A program made the translations under genes and the position numbers. Below the pieces are notes generated by a model that saw only the letters and a list, made by a program, of their open reading frames with translations, ran no database searches and had not been told where the DNA came from. 64,000 bases of DNA from Phytophthora hibernalis (lineage: Eukaryota > Oomycota > Peronosporomycetes > Peronosporales > Peronosporaceae), in assembly GCA_012656075.1 (NCBI GenBank), contig JAAKBF010000086.1, forward strand, positions 248,001 through 312,000, in the 5' to 3' direction. This document shows, piece by piece, positions 9,319-20,540 of this stretch (position 1 is its first letter; every line of letters begins with the position of its first letter).

Positions 9319-11451
9319 GGTCGAGACAGTTGCAGGTGGGCGCTTGAGAGGCAGGCGGAAAATTGCAGACTGAGGTGAAGTGAGGTGGGCGACTAAGCCC
9401 TCTCGGGCCCTGCTCACCTAGCAGCTCAACTAGCGAAGTTCTCAGGCGATTTCGGACCGAAATGCGCAAGCCTCTTGTAGCCAACGTTAGCACCGGGGTT
9501 AACGGGTTGCAGCAGGGCCCTGCTGCGCGCAAGAGCGCGGCCGCTGTCAGCCTTCAGGGCGCGTCATATGGCCAAGAACCTATGAACGCGCGCAAATCTC
9601 CGGCACCGCACTTTCTGGTGCAGGGTTAAACGCTCTCGCACCGGCACTCGCACCAAGACACCGGATTTTGTTCGTACAGAGGCTCCGTCGTTGCTTCAGC
9701 ACATACCGTCCTCTTCTCCACATCAACGCCGGCGACGCGCTGCGCTGGCAGGGCAACACGCTTGGGAACCTCCGGTTGGGATATCTTCTTGTACAGTATG
9801 CCTAGATATCCCCCACTACATTCCCCGTTTGCTTTTACAGACTCGTCTATAAAAGCACTTGTATTTATTAATACCTGTTTGTTTAGTTTTTTTATTTTAG
9901 GTTCCCGAAAATTGGTTGTGGTCCTATCGAGGGCAATGCGCATCCTCCGGACGAAAGCATCCTGGGCAACAATGCTCGTCGCGTCGCACAAGCAACTTTG
10001 TGCTCGCCGACAACCGTTTGAAGCGGATGCCATGCCAAAAGTACTGTGCTGTACGCGTAGGCGTACCAATACATGTACATATACAGTAGGTCACTTACAT
10101 GTACTAGGTGCGGTGCGGGTGCAAGTGCAACGTAAACTCACGTTTGCGGCGGTGACATCGTGGTCAGGCTTTTGCCCGGTTCTGAACGGGTCTTTTCTGG
10201 ATAATTAAGTCGAAGCAGAATAACTGCTGCATTCCGCCGTTTGGTTGTGAAGAGGACGACAACGTCCGAGCCAAGCCAACGCGCTTGTGATGGCCCCAAA
10301 ACTCGGCCATGCAATGGAGCGCAGCTTTATCGGAGAACATCGCTTGTCATCGATCGCACTGCAATGGAGACGTCTTGCAACGCGGGACTCGTTCCGAGAT
10401 TCTCGGACCGAGAGCACTTCAATGTCTCGCCTGGCACTTCTATCTCCTGGCAGCCGATGACAACCTGCGTCGTGGCACCGAAGAGCGGGCAGCGATTGGT
10501 CTTTGCAGAGAGCTTTCCCGAGCTCGCCAAACTGCAAAACAGCCGCGAAGCCCATCAACACATGCACCAATTCCCAGCTTGAACCGGATCTCGAAGTTGT
10601 CTTCCCGCGCGCATCACCTTGAAAGGGCGCTGAAATCATGGCAAGCTCATCTACATGTACAGTACATGCCCCGACACCGGACGCGAGACATACCCAGACC
10701 AATGCACCAGAACGCGATGCTCCAGCTTCAGAAACGTTGTTGGCAACAACACAACTTGCTCAACCTGCGAGCATGCACAGGAACCACCTTCGATGGGAGC
10801 GCCGAGGCGAGGCAGCGACTCGATGCCATGTTGAACGAGGGTCCCCGCATAGAGCGGGCGGGAAATATTAGAGATACGGAGTCTCCTCACTGAGACGAAC
10901 ACGACTATGTCGATCGCCGAAAAAGAGCCCTGGGCTCCAGTGGAGATGGGTTCATTTGCTTGAAAAGTTACCCGCCGAGGATGCTGCGGCGGACATGGGC
11001 AAAGATTTCTGCAGCCTGCAGGCTGCGCGTTGAAGTTGACGCTCCGAAATCGTGCTTCCTTCCACAGCAAAGTCTTCGAGTGTTTTCAGGTTTTCGGAGT
11101 TGCGAGGTTGCGGCTCGATTCCATGTGATGGACCGTGTATTAATAGTCCCGGCATCAGGTGCTGCGCTGCAACGATTCCAGGCCACGGCTCGTTCCAGGT
11201 GCTGCTCCAGCGTCGTGGTAACGTCTCATGGTAGCAGTAATTCAGGCAAGCCGCATTGAGACCTACGGTTCCTCGCCTGGCAATCGTCCCACCTGGCAAC
11301 AGCATCTGCATGCGCCAATTGAGCATCGGTCGATGACTCGCTCTCAGCCAACGTTAGCCAGAAGATCGCGAATGCCGTCGCGAAAGACCATGTCGTTTTG
11401 ACGCAACAACAACAACCTGCCAGTCTCTCTGCACGCGAAACCCTTTTCAAC
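9319..11451. other. Intergenic between permease copies 3 and 4
   Basis: About 2.1 kb between two divergently transcribed permease copies. Long overlapping ORFs exist on both strands (for example 10,309-10,893 plus and 10,205-10,702 minus), but none gives a recognisable protein and they overlap antisense. TACATGTA palindromes occur at 10,070-10,077, 10,096-10,103 and 10,652-10,659. I see no supportable gene. Confidence 0.5.
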
Positions 11452-12924
11452 ATGGCTCGCAGCGCCTTCTTCACGATGGAAGACGCCAAAATCGCCTTCA
11501 ACCTCTTCTGCTGCGTCTACGGCGTCGGAACTCTACGGCATGCCAGGCAACTTTTCCGCGCTGGGCCGGCAATCGTCATTGTGGCCCTGCTCTTTATGGC
11601 TTTTGCCAACGTGTACGCGTCCGTGGCGATATCCAAGGTGTTGCTGCTCGCACCGAGCTCCGTACGCACGTATGGCGACCTCGGCGAGTGGTGCATGGGC
11701 AAGGGTGGGCGATACATTGTAGTGGTCTCGCAAATGGGCGTGTGTCTGTTGGTTCCTTGCGTCTTTCTCGTGTTGGGCGGTTCACTGCTCGACGGACTCT
11801 TCTCGGACGCGTTCGACCAGAAGGTCTGGATCGTGCTAATGGCGCTCATGGTGCTCCCAGTCTGCCTCATTCCGACACTAAAGGAAGGAGCTGGCGCTGC
11901 CTTTGCCGGCTGCGCAGGCACCATCATTGCCGATTTCATCGGTGTTGCAGTCGTCATCCATGATATGCGTGGCCACCCGAGCGTGCCGGCGCCCCAGATC
12001 TCCTTCTCTCAAGTGGCCAGCGCTTTTGGAAACCTCTCGCTAGCCTACGGCGCGGTATCGTGATTCCGTCACTCCAGCGCCAACACAGTGACCCCTCTCG
12101 AATGCCTCGTGTTGTCGGCGCCACCATTATGACGTTCATCTCGGTGCTTTTCTTGGCGCTTGCCAGCAGCGGTACTCCGCCATGGGGTGCCAAATCTCCG
12201 GTAATTTGTTGTTCACGATTTACCCGGACGCGGTTACGGGACTCACCTCGCTGGGTTTCGCGTCGAACTGGGGCTGGCATACCTCTTTATGCAGCTGCAC
12301 GTTACGATTGCCTTTGCTGTCGTGGTCTCTCCAGCATTCTACATTGTCGAACGACTTGTGCTTGGCGTGCACCAGCGGCACTCGCAGCAACACCTACCCA
12401 GAGACGACATGGAGGCAGCAATCAGCTACGACCCGACTGGTACACCTATCATGAAAGGACAGCGCAGCTCGAAGAGATCTATGGCGTCGGTGGTCTCGAT
12501 GGCGGATATCGAGAAGGATGATACAGAAGAGGAAGCCGAAGCAGCTGAATACCGCGGCGCCAACTAGATCAAGTACGTGCTCCTGCGTATCGCCATCGTG
12601 GCGCTGCAGGTCATTGCTTCAGTCTTGCTGAAAGATCACTTCTCGGACCTGAGCGACTTCGTGGGCTCCTCGGCAATCACCATGAGCTGCATTATCCTAC
12701 CGATTATTTTCTACCTGAAGCGCTGCTGGGATCGCGTTCCTCTCTACGAAAAGGTTCCGGCACTTCTTGTCGTCGTCGTGTGCTTCGTTTTGGGCTGCTA
12801 CGTCACCTATTTGTCCGGGAAGGAGCTGTTCGCGCCGTCCGACATTGAAGTCAACTTCCCGTTCTGCGCGCCCGAGTACCAGGAAGACGTCTACTACAAT
12901 TACACTGCTGAGCACGAGGGATAA
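11452..12924 (+). pseudogene. AAAP amino-acid permease, copy 4 (multiple lesions)
   Basis: The full length of the permease can be followed from ATG 11452 (MARSAFFTMEDAKIAFNLFCC) to TAA 12922-12924, but with many breaks. There is a +1 at about 11,535 that is undone by a -1 at about 11,557, so GMPGNFS is read as a scrambled short stretch. Further -1 losses lie at about 12,056 and 12,172. A deletion of about 10 bp at 12,270 removes the GAVVL region. An in-frame TAG at 12,565-12,567 replaces the Ala codon in the YRGAN-A-IKY block. The conserved C terminus (CYVTYLSGKELFAPSD and the YYNYTAEHEG tail) is still present. It is a pseudogene, moderately old, derived from the same local family. Confidence 0.9.
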
Positions 12925-13229
12925 GTAGGGCCAGCGTAGGCACACTGCTTGTATTGTTTTATTGTGGCAACCTTAGCGTCGTGATCGTGTACACTAGTCC
13001 GTCATTGTAAATCTACTACATATGAGCGAAGTCTCCATCGACCGCAGGGGCAGCCATGCCTAGGTCTAGAGTGCCTTCAATGTGGAAAAGATCGTGGAGT
13101 GTACTGGAACTCATTCCTAGAAACTTGCTGTCGATCCGCTTCAATTGAGGCCGCATAGGGGTGGCGTGATGTGAACGGCTGCCTTGCAGTCGTCGCTCAA
13201 AACTGTCCGAGTAGATGTCGTCGTGGCGC
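12925..13229. other. Intergenic between permease copy 4 and the MLO-like gene
   Basis: 305 bp between convergent genes. It presumably holds both 3' untranslated regions. Nothing else is seen. Confidence 0.6.
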
Positions 13230-14954
13230 CTAGCAGTGGGTGTGGAGGTAAGTAGAATTCTCACGAATTGTAACCTGGCCTGGTTCTTCTTCCTCCTCAC
13301 TCAGTACGCTTTGTAAGAGCAGCGGGTGATGACGGACCACCATATTTTCGTAGGAACCTGTGCAGTCGACAAGTGCCTCGCTCTGAGCTAGAGCGACCAA
13401 CCTGATGAGCTGGTTGTACTCAATTCGCATATCCTTCAGCTCAAACAGAAGTCTAGCTACGCTGTTGAATCGGAAGCTTGACAGTCGTAACCCAAAGACT
13501 CGCAGCATCACTCGCAAATTCTCGATCTCAATGACACCTGAACGACTAGGATCGCGTGCGTCAAGTTCCGCATGTAGATCGCCGATGGTCAGCTTCTTTG
13601 CTTGCATGTTCTCCCACAATAAAATAGCGAATTCGGATCGCAGCTCTATGATTTCGCGAAAGTGGCTCACCACCTCGCTTAGCGTGATACCATCCACTAG
13701 AAAAATGCTGCTGACAAGGACAAAGTTCCGGAATATACGCGGCTGCAAGATCAGGGTGTTCAAAACTAGTGGCAGTGGAATAGCAAGCACCTCGACCAAC
13801 CTCAAGTCTGCGTAAATGCTTACCTGATAGGCAACGCACTGCACTACCAAGGCAAGATAAAACCCGTTGAGCATTAGCAGCAGCATCACCGTGAAGTGCC
13901 AGGATTTGCGAGAAAACCAGGGAATTTTGATCTGCGGGGCCACCTCACACTTCAGACTGAGCTTACTTTCACATACCGGTAAGTCCAACTTCTGTCTTGG
14001 CAGCTCATGTTGTTCTTGCACCCTTTGTATGATCAAAAGTGCATTGCCTGCATCTTCTTGTGTCCACGCGCGGGCTTCCTCACGCGCAATTGACCTGAGA
14101 TGGTTTGTTAAAGTAGACTGGTCTTCTGATAGCCCTGCAGCTTGCAGTAATTGCTGGACACACGAACGAAAGTAGACAAGGACTACGCTGTGTAGAGCCA
14201 ATAACGCCCAGGAGAATCCCACCAGCACAAACACGAGTCCACGACGTCTCGTGAGCTCCGGCTCGCCACTGGTCAGAACTTCGGTGATACCCTCCAACCC
14301 CCAAGCCACGATAAGCAGTACTGCCCACATTGGCGCACCCACGTCTGTCATGTGGGTGATCTGGTTATTCTGCGCCTGCCTCAGGTACTTGGCAAATGGG
14401 AAGAGCTGAGGCAGCTGGAAGCGACTGAGGAACAAATGACGCAGCAAGCGCAACTGTATCAGTTCCTTCGTATCCCCCACCCAAGAGTTAATTCCACTTG
14501 GTGAAGCCACTGCATCGGCCAAGTCCGCGGTGGAAAACAGTTCGGCGCGATCTGCGCGGACGTTGTGTTTTCTTAGCAGGAGAAAGATGCAGACGGCCTG
14601 TAGTATGAGTGCGAGTGCCAGGATGAAGATGGTGAGGTCGGCCACCTGGAAGGCCGTCATGGTCGCGCTGTCACCGTCCACGCTGGGCGCCTCTTTGAGC
14701 AGTTTGAGCCCCAGGCCGATGAGTCCGAGGATCATGAGCTCGCGGTACGCCTTGCTCAGCAGCTGCTGGTACTTGGCGGACACGGCGGCGCGTCCCTCGA
14801 GGTGATGCAGCGCGTGCTCGAACAGCAGTAGACACGCCACTAACACGCTCAGATGCAGCAGCACGCGCCAGAGCTCCACGGCGTCCCCTACGCGGAAGAG
14901 CGACGTGCCTCCCATTTTGAATTGAATTTTGCAATCTGAAACGAACTTCAACAT
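13230..14954 (-). CDS. MLO-like seven-transmembrane protein with EF-hand-like tail
   Basis: Encodes 574 residues from ATG 14954, or 561 from the second ATG at 14915 (MGGTSLFRVGD), which looks the more natural start. Seven hydrophobic segments can be counted. The first is followed by LFEHALHHLE and then KAYRELMILGLIGL, which matches the MLO family signature after membrane segment 1. A later block, LRHLFLSRFQLPQLFPFAKY then WAVLLIVAWGLEGI, fits the conserved second intracellular loop and segment 4. After the last segment, near residues 465-480, DPSRSGVIEIEN resembles a 12-residue EF-hand loop (acidic or polar at positions 1, 3, 5 and 9, but Asn at 12); plant MLO proteins instead bind calmodulin in this region. 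The role in oomycetes is unknown. A small 3' intron near the stop cannot be excluded. The gene lies head to head with ORC2. Confidence 0.75.
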   Translation of the reverse strand: MLKFVSDCKIQFKMGGTSLFRVGDAVELWRVLLHLSVLVACLLLFEHALHHLEGRAAVSAKYQQLLSKAYRELMILGLIGLGLKLLKEAPSVDGDSATMTAFQVADLTIFILALALILQAVCIFLLLRKHNVRADRAELFSTADLADAVASPSGINSWVGDTKELIQLRLLRHLFLSRFQLPQLFPFAKYLRQAQNNQITHMTDVGAPMWAVLLIVAWGLEGITEVLTSGEPELTRRRGLVFVLVGFSWALLALHSVVLVYFRSCVQQLLQAAGLSEDQSTLTNHLRSIAREEARAWTQEDAGNALLIIQRVQEQHELPRQKLDLPVCESKLSLKCEVAPQIKIPWFSRKSWHFTVMLLLMLNGFYLALVVQCVAYQVSIYADLRLVEVLAIPLPLVLNTLILQPRIFRNFVLVSSIFLVDGITLSEVVSHFREIIELRSEFAILLWENMQAKKLTIGDLHAELDARDPSRSGVIEIENLRVMLRVFGLRLSSFRFNSVARLLFELKDMRIEYNQLIRLVALAQSEALVDCTGSYENMVVRHHPLLLQSVLSEEEEEPGQVTIRENSTYLHTHC

Positions 14955-15019
14955 GTATGCGATTCGAGAGTTTCAACCGCCGAGAGCCTGTCGCACAGCA
15001 TATTGTGCTTTTTGGCGCC
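14955..15019. promoter_or_regulatory. 65-bp bidirectional promoter/leader between MLO-like gene and ORC2
   Basis: The two start codons (minus 14954, plus 15020) are only 65 bp apart, or 104 bp if the second MLO ATG is used. All core promoter and 5' leader sequence for both genes must therefore be within this segment or overlap the neighbour's coding region. No TATA box is evident. This is an inference from spacing. Confidence 0.55.
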
Positions 15020-16393
15020 ATGAGCGACGGACTGCGTGCGCGGTTCCAGAAGCGGCGCACGGCGCCCCATAGCAGCAGCGTGGAGCTGGGCGCGTCCTCC
15101 GCCAACGCCTACTTCACGTCCAAGCGTCTCAGCAAGCGTGTGGTCCGCAAGCCCAAGCCGCCGCCTCAGAAGGAGCGACAGGCGCGGCGACAACAGGAAC
15201 AGGAGGACGGAGGCCGCCAGGAGGACGAGGGAGCGCTGCAGTTGCCACCACGCGGCCAGCTGCTGGCGGAGCTGCGCGCGGCGGACGAACACGTGGAAAC
15301 AGCGCGCGGAGGCTTCGCGCGGCACTTCCCGGCGTGGAAGAGCGAGCTGCTGGCCGGCTACAACCTGCTCTTCTACGGCGTGGGCTCCAAGCTGTCGCTG
15401 CTTCAAGTGAGCGGCGTGTGTCTTGCTGGGACATGAGTTGAAGACTTATGTGGAATTGACTGCAGGAGTTCGCGTCAACGGATCTGAGCGACGGGGTCGT
15501 GATGCAGGTGCACGGCTATCTGCCGGTTGTCTCGCTCAAGTATCTGGCTGAGACCATCCAGCAGAAGGTGAGTGGGTAGCAGCATAACTCAAGATGGAGA
15601 GGGTGATGCGGACTTATGGATCGTGCTTTTGTTGATCAGATTTTGAGCATCGATGTGAAGCCGAACCAGTCGCTCTCCCAACAGGTACCCCTCCCACCTC
15701 GTCTTTATTGAACCTGTCGACTGTAGTTGCAGCATTCACCGCGTTTTGCTCTAGTGTAGCGACATTGCTAGGACCAAGCTATTGTCAAGACATGTGCCTC
15801 AAGTTTATCTACTGGTGCACTCGATTGACGGACTGGCGCTACGTAACCCAGAGGCGCAGACTTGCCTGAGCTGGCTTGCAAAGTCACCTTTCATCGCTCT
15901 TGTTGCTTCGATGGATCACGTCAACGGCCCCTCCATTTGGAAGGAGGAAGACTCGCTGCGGTTTGAATGGCTTGGTCAGAACCTTGACACCTGTGAACCA
16001 TACACTGACGAAATTGAGATACGGCTAGCTAAGCGTGCGAAGACGGCAGACGCCACGAGTAGCGGAGTCAAATTTATCCTCCAGAGTCTTACACCTACCG
16101 ATGTGGCAACGTTGCAAGAGCTCGCGCGTCAGCAGCTCGCAGCTGCAGATTCATCGAGTACCAGAGGTCGGAAGAAGAAGGAGACGAAGCTCGCAGCTTA
16201 CCAGTCGGTGTACGAGGCTTGTCGCAAAAAGCTACTGCATGGCACGCCGTTGGCGATGAAAAACTCCGTCAAGTGCCTCGAAGACCATGGACTATTGAAG
16301 CAAAGTCGCGTCCAGACGGTGGAATTTTTGGAGATACCTTTGCCCGAGACGATCATCAGAACTGACATTCTCCACCTGGAACCTGAAGATTGA
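15020..16393 (+). CDS. ORC2: Origin recognition complex subunit 2 (four exons)
   Basis: Subunit 2 of the six-part complex that marks replication origins in the nucleus. The exon structure, read from in-phase GT-AG boundaries, is 15020-15406, 15466-15567, 15640-15684 and 15755-16393, with introns of 59, 72 and 70 bp. The product is 390 residues. The first third is basic and low-complexity. The ORC2 core begins with LLFYGVGSKLSLLQ (the 'YGxGSK' degenerate nucleotide-binding motif), then VMQVHGYLPVVSLKYL, QVYLLVHSIDGLALR, FIALVASMDHVNGPSIW and a C-terminal winged-helix-like part with YQSVYEACRKKLL. It is shorter than animal or yeast ORC2 because the disordered N terminus is reduced. It looks intact. 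It is the only core housekeeping gene in the window. Confidence 0.93.
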
Positions 16394-16501
16394 ACATTAC
16401 AATTGGAAGCGACGATGTACAATTGGATCACAAATATGAATGCATTGTTACTCGAACGTACTTTTCGGACAGCAAGATGTGCTCGAGAGAAGCTCAGAAA
16501 T
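16394..16501. other. 108-bp convergent gap between ORC2 and permease copy 5
   Basis: Short tail-to-tail gap that must contain both 3' ends; no separate feature is visible. Confidence 0.6.
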
Positions 16502-17961
16502 CTACGATTCATGCTCAGCCGTGTAGTTGTAGTAGATCTGGTTTTCATACTCCGAGTCGCAGTAGGGGAAGGACGTATCATCGTCCGTCGGGGAGAACAA
16601 GCTCTTGCCGGTTGTGTACGTCACGTAGCACCCAAGTACGAAGCATATCACGACCACGATGATGGCGGCAGCTTTCTCGTACAAGGGGTGCTTGTCCACG
16701 CCTTCAGGAGGTAGAAAATGATCGGCAGCAAGATGCAGTTCACCGTGATGCAGGACGCGCCCACAAAGTCGGAGAAGTCGGAGAAGTGATCTTGGAAAAT
16801 GATGGAAAGTACGACCAAAATGACAACGATGACGACCCGCAGGACGATGTACCTGATGGTGTTCTTTCCACCACGGTACTCAGCTGCCTCTGCATCTGGG
16901 TCATCCTTGTGGACGCGCTCGCTATCGGCCACAGACACGTAAGACATCTTGGAGCTGCGGCGGGGCTCCGACTGGACAGCTGCGGGTGTTGCAGACTCGG
17001 CGTAGCTGAGACCAGCCTCCATGTCGGAACTTTCCTTCTTGTGCATGCCCAACGCCATACGCTCTGCGAGGAAGAAGGCGGGGTTGATCAAGACGGAGAA
17101 CGCGATCGTGATGTGCAGCTGCATGAGCAGGTAGGCCAGCACCACTGCGCCCCAGCTCGGCTCGAAGCCCAAAGTGGTCATTCCGGTGTCTTCGTCCGGG
17201 TAGATGGTGAAGAGCAGGTTGCCCGAGATCTGGCAGCCCACGGCCGAGTACGCGGTGCTGGCCAAGATGAGGAAGAGACACGAAATGAAGCTCACGGTCA
17301 CCATAACGACGCGAGGCATGCGAGTCGGGTCACTGTGCTGACGCTGCAGGTCCGGAATGACGATGCCGGCGCCGTACGCCAGCGCCAAGTTGCCGAAGCT
17401 GCCCAGCACTTGCGAGACCTTGAGGTCGGGCGACGGCACGCTCGGGTGTCCACGCATGCCGTACATGACCACAGCCACGCCGATCACGTCTGCGAGAATG
17501 GTTCCCAAGCAGCCAGCGAAGGCGGCACCAGCTCCTTCCTTGAGTGTCGGGACGAGGCACACTGGCATGACCATGAGTGCCATGAGGATGATCCACACGG
17601 TCGCACTGAAGGCGTCCGGGAAGAGACCGTCGAGCAGTGAGCCGCCCAGGACCAGGAAGACGCACGGGATCAGCAGACAGGAGCCCATTTGGGAGACGAC
17701 ACAGAGCCAGCGACCCCACTGACCCATGCTCCACTCGCCGAGGTCGCTGAACGTCTTAACAGACTTGGGGGCAAGCAGCATCACTCGCGACATCTTGACG
17801 GACGCGTAGATGTTGGCGAAGGCCATGAAGGCCATGGCGATGACGGCGAGGACGGGGCCGGCGCGCGAGAAGTTGCCGGGCATGCCCAGCGTGCCGATGC
17901 CGTACATGCAGCAGAAGAGGTTGAAGGACGTCTTGGCGTCCTCTAACGTGAAGAACGGCAT
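16502..17961 (-). pseudogene. AAAP amino-acid permease, copy 5 (one frameshift)
   Basis: ATG at 17961 (MPFFTLEDAKTSFNLFCC) opens a 437-residue frame with the whole family core: GTLGMPGNFSRAGP, CVFLVLGGSLLDGLFP, PTLKEGAGAAFAGC and GAGIVIPDLQRQHSDP. At about 16,697-16,699, after the IIFYLLK block, the frame leaves the family sequence. Loss of one base explains this: the last part (PLYEKAAAIIVVVICF, CYVTYTTGKSLF and the YYNYTAEHES tail) continues in a neighbouring frame to the stop at 16502-16504. Only one lesion is seen, so it is either a young pseudogene, a truncated but stable protein lacking the last membrane segments, or a sequencing error. It is the most divergent of the five copies and is separated from them by the MLO/ORC2 pair. 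Confidence 0.85.
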
Positions 17962-19186
17962 CGTGGACGGAGAAGAAGGCGACTTGAGCCGGACGAGGCC
18001 AAAATCAGAATACCAAGCCAGTGTCCGCGCTCACTGCCGGCGCCTGACCTCCCAGGCTCAGCGGTATGGTCTCAGCCTAAAGCTGCTGAGGATGATGGAC
18101 GGAATCGTCCAACTAGCAAAACAGGTTGCATAGAAAGTGCGATTTCTGGAATTGCATCTTGCAAGAAGATCGCCTACCGTTCGAAGTCGCTGCTTCAAGT
18201 GCATGCTTGACCGCCTCACATCCAATCGGTGGTTTGGACGTTCGCACATGACCACTTTAAAGCTCTTGCCTTATAACACGGCGCCGTAACTCGACGCGAG
18301 TTCGCTGTGAAGTCACGAGAGACTCGCGACGCTTCTGAATTGTTCGCGAAAGTGTACCGGTACCGGTACCGGTATTAATACATACAAGCTGCTAACTACA
18401 CTACCTGATTGGGGCCTCCAGCCATGACGACTCCGACGTCAGCCCTTTAACGCCGGTTTCTCTGCCCAGAGTCTGGGTGAAGAATCCCTTTGCTAGAGCG
18501 TCTCTGCACGCCGGCATCTTTCACTCTTCGTTCATTTGGTATCAGGCTGGCATGTTGAAGTGCTACAAATCGTTTTCTCGACGACGGCAGTGCGTCGCCG
18601 TTGGCAATACATGTAGTGCTGTCGACGTTTGGTGTTAGCGACCTTGACACCCTTGACGTCGGAGGACGTCCGCTTGACACCTTTACACCGTCACTCTTTC
18701 GAATTAAGATATACCATTTTGATGTGGCGCCATTTCTGGTGACGCTCGAGTTGGAGCCGTACTCGACGTTATCCTGGCAGCTGCAGGCACGCAGTCACAA
18801 ACTGGATGTTAAGCGGAACGCTCCTGCATCTCCGCCAGCGGCGGTAAGACCACTGTGGGTAGCCGACAGGCAGGCCTCGGAAAATACAGTAACATACTGA
18901 ATTGCTTCGAGGCTGTTAACGCAATAACGACGGCAATACAAGGACATACAATAATAAGTACGGCGCAATTATTGACAATTCCTCCATTAACAGCTCTAAG
19001 TGTCAACGACAAGCCATGCAGTCATGACACGTACCTATAACAGGCTAGTGACATCCCACATTGCCTTGTTAGCGCGCAGGAAGATCAGCATCTCGAAGTT
19101 CGCAGGAAGCAAGCTGCTGCGTTGCGGTGTGAGCACCCACTTGCACTCCGAAAATAGACGTTCGCAGGCGTTAGACGTCGGAGGAA
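17962..19186. other. Intergenic, no gene recognised
   Basis: About 1.2 kb without a supportable gene. It contains a short run of TACCGG hexamers (18,355-18,374) and a TACATGTA at 18,608-18,615. It ends at the degenerate hAT transposase. Confidence 0.55.
18355..18374. repeat. TACCGG hexamer repeat
   Basis: Three and a third tandem copies of TACCGG, self-complementary as a whole. The same TACCGGTA core occurs singly elsewhere in the intergenic sequence. Confidence 0.7.
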
Positions 19187-20540
19187 CTAGCGTTGCCAGA
19201 CCGGCGTACGGCATTCGCTCACCGTGACGCCTCTAGGACCCGCCTTGGTTGATGATCTGCGCCGCGTAGTCACCTTCGCGCTCCTTGCGCTTGCTGCCAC
19301 TAGCGCTTGCTCGACCACTCGGGGGCGCTCAAGATGCTTCAGCGCGGCAGCTTCCGTCGGCGACGGGTTCTCACCAGATGCCAGCCTGACCACGCCGTTC
19401 TCAAAAGCGGCAGAGTGTACAATTTTAGATGTCGGCTTCAGGTACTTACCCATAATTGGGTAGTCAGCCACAACCGAGTCAAAGAGAAGGCGCACCTCGC
19501 TCATCGTCGTCGTCTCGCACTACAAACGCTTGCACACGCTGTCATGCTTGCGCAGATGACGCAGCACATTCCCCAGCTTCTTGTTCTCACTACTAGTTGG
19601 CACGAAGTCCTCCACCGCCTCCACAAGCCGAATGTGCGGCCGCAGCTCCATGTAGCGCTCTAGCATCTCGTAGGTCGACGACCACCGCGTCACGTTGCGC
19701 TTCTTGGCCCGAAGAGGAGTGAGCTTGTACAGCTCAGCAGCGTTGTTGGGCTCGCGAAGCTGAGACAATGGGTTGTTAACCTTTTGTAACAGCAGGTCGT
19801 GTTCGGTTAGGAACGTGTTAACCGCCAGGTTAAACCGGTGCGAGGCGCAACCGACCAATGGGACGCCGAGCTTTGTGGCTATGCTGCGGTTGGTGCTACA
19901 GTTATCAGCCACGATAAACTGCACCATATCAACCCTCTTGTTATAAACGGCTAACACGTTACGGAAAAGCTCAATATGAGCATCCGCATCCTGGCTCCCA
20001 TCGTCCAGGGGCGACAGCGCCAGTAACGTGCGTTGGAGTCGGCCTCCAACCACATAGAGAGCGTAGACGCCGATGAAGTGCATGGTCAAGTGGATCCAGC
20101 CGTCGAACAGTTACCCGAAGAGGATACCCATCTTCTCGGTGATTACGACCCCAGCTTCTTCGTCACCACAATCATGTCAGCCTTGAGCGCCTTGGAGTTG
20201 GTTGGGAGCCACTTGGACATGGACCTGGTCCTCTCGTCGTCCACCTCGCACAGCGGCATGCTCCGTTCGACAACCCACCGCAACCAGTAGAAGCGATGGG
20301 TTGTTTCCTCAGAAACGAAGCCAAATGCTTGGAGGGGCTGCTCGGTTCCGCGGTGACGGGCGGCGAACTGCTCGCGAAAGTCCTCGTGGCGGCTTTCCAG
20401 GTGCGAGATCAGATTGGAGTAGCCCGTTCGGGGCAGCTGCTTCCGGTCCGCGCCACAGAGCTTGCACCGATGACTGCCTTGGTCTTGAGGCTCGAAGAAA
20501 AAGCGCAGAGGTCTCTGTTTGCAATCATTGTTGTAGATTT
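19187..20540 (-). pseudogene. hAT-type transposase relic with BED zinc finger
   Basis: Read right to left. The first block has CKLCGADRK followed by LISHLESRHEDF, a C-x2-C...H-x4-H pattern typical of BED zinc fingers at the N terminus of hAT transposases. Next, 20,089-19,520 encodes MHFIGVYALY, IVADNCSTNRSIATKLGVPLVGC and ASHRFNLAV, which matches the 'DNxxTNxxxA' catalytic region and the 'CxxHxxNLxV' motif of the hAT RNase H core. The last piece (19,504-19,187) continues the C-terminal region in another frame with LLFDSVVADYP. Frame changes and stops make it inactive. Terminal repeats and 8-bp target duplications were not found. Confidence 0.75.

Noticed and set aside
10309..10893. 194-codon plus-strand ORF between permease copies 3 and 4
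   Set aside because: No recognisable domain, non-ATG-biased composition, and overlaps equally long frames on both strands.
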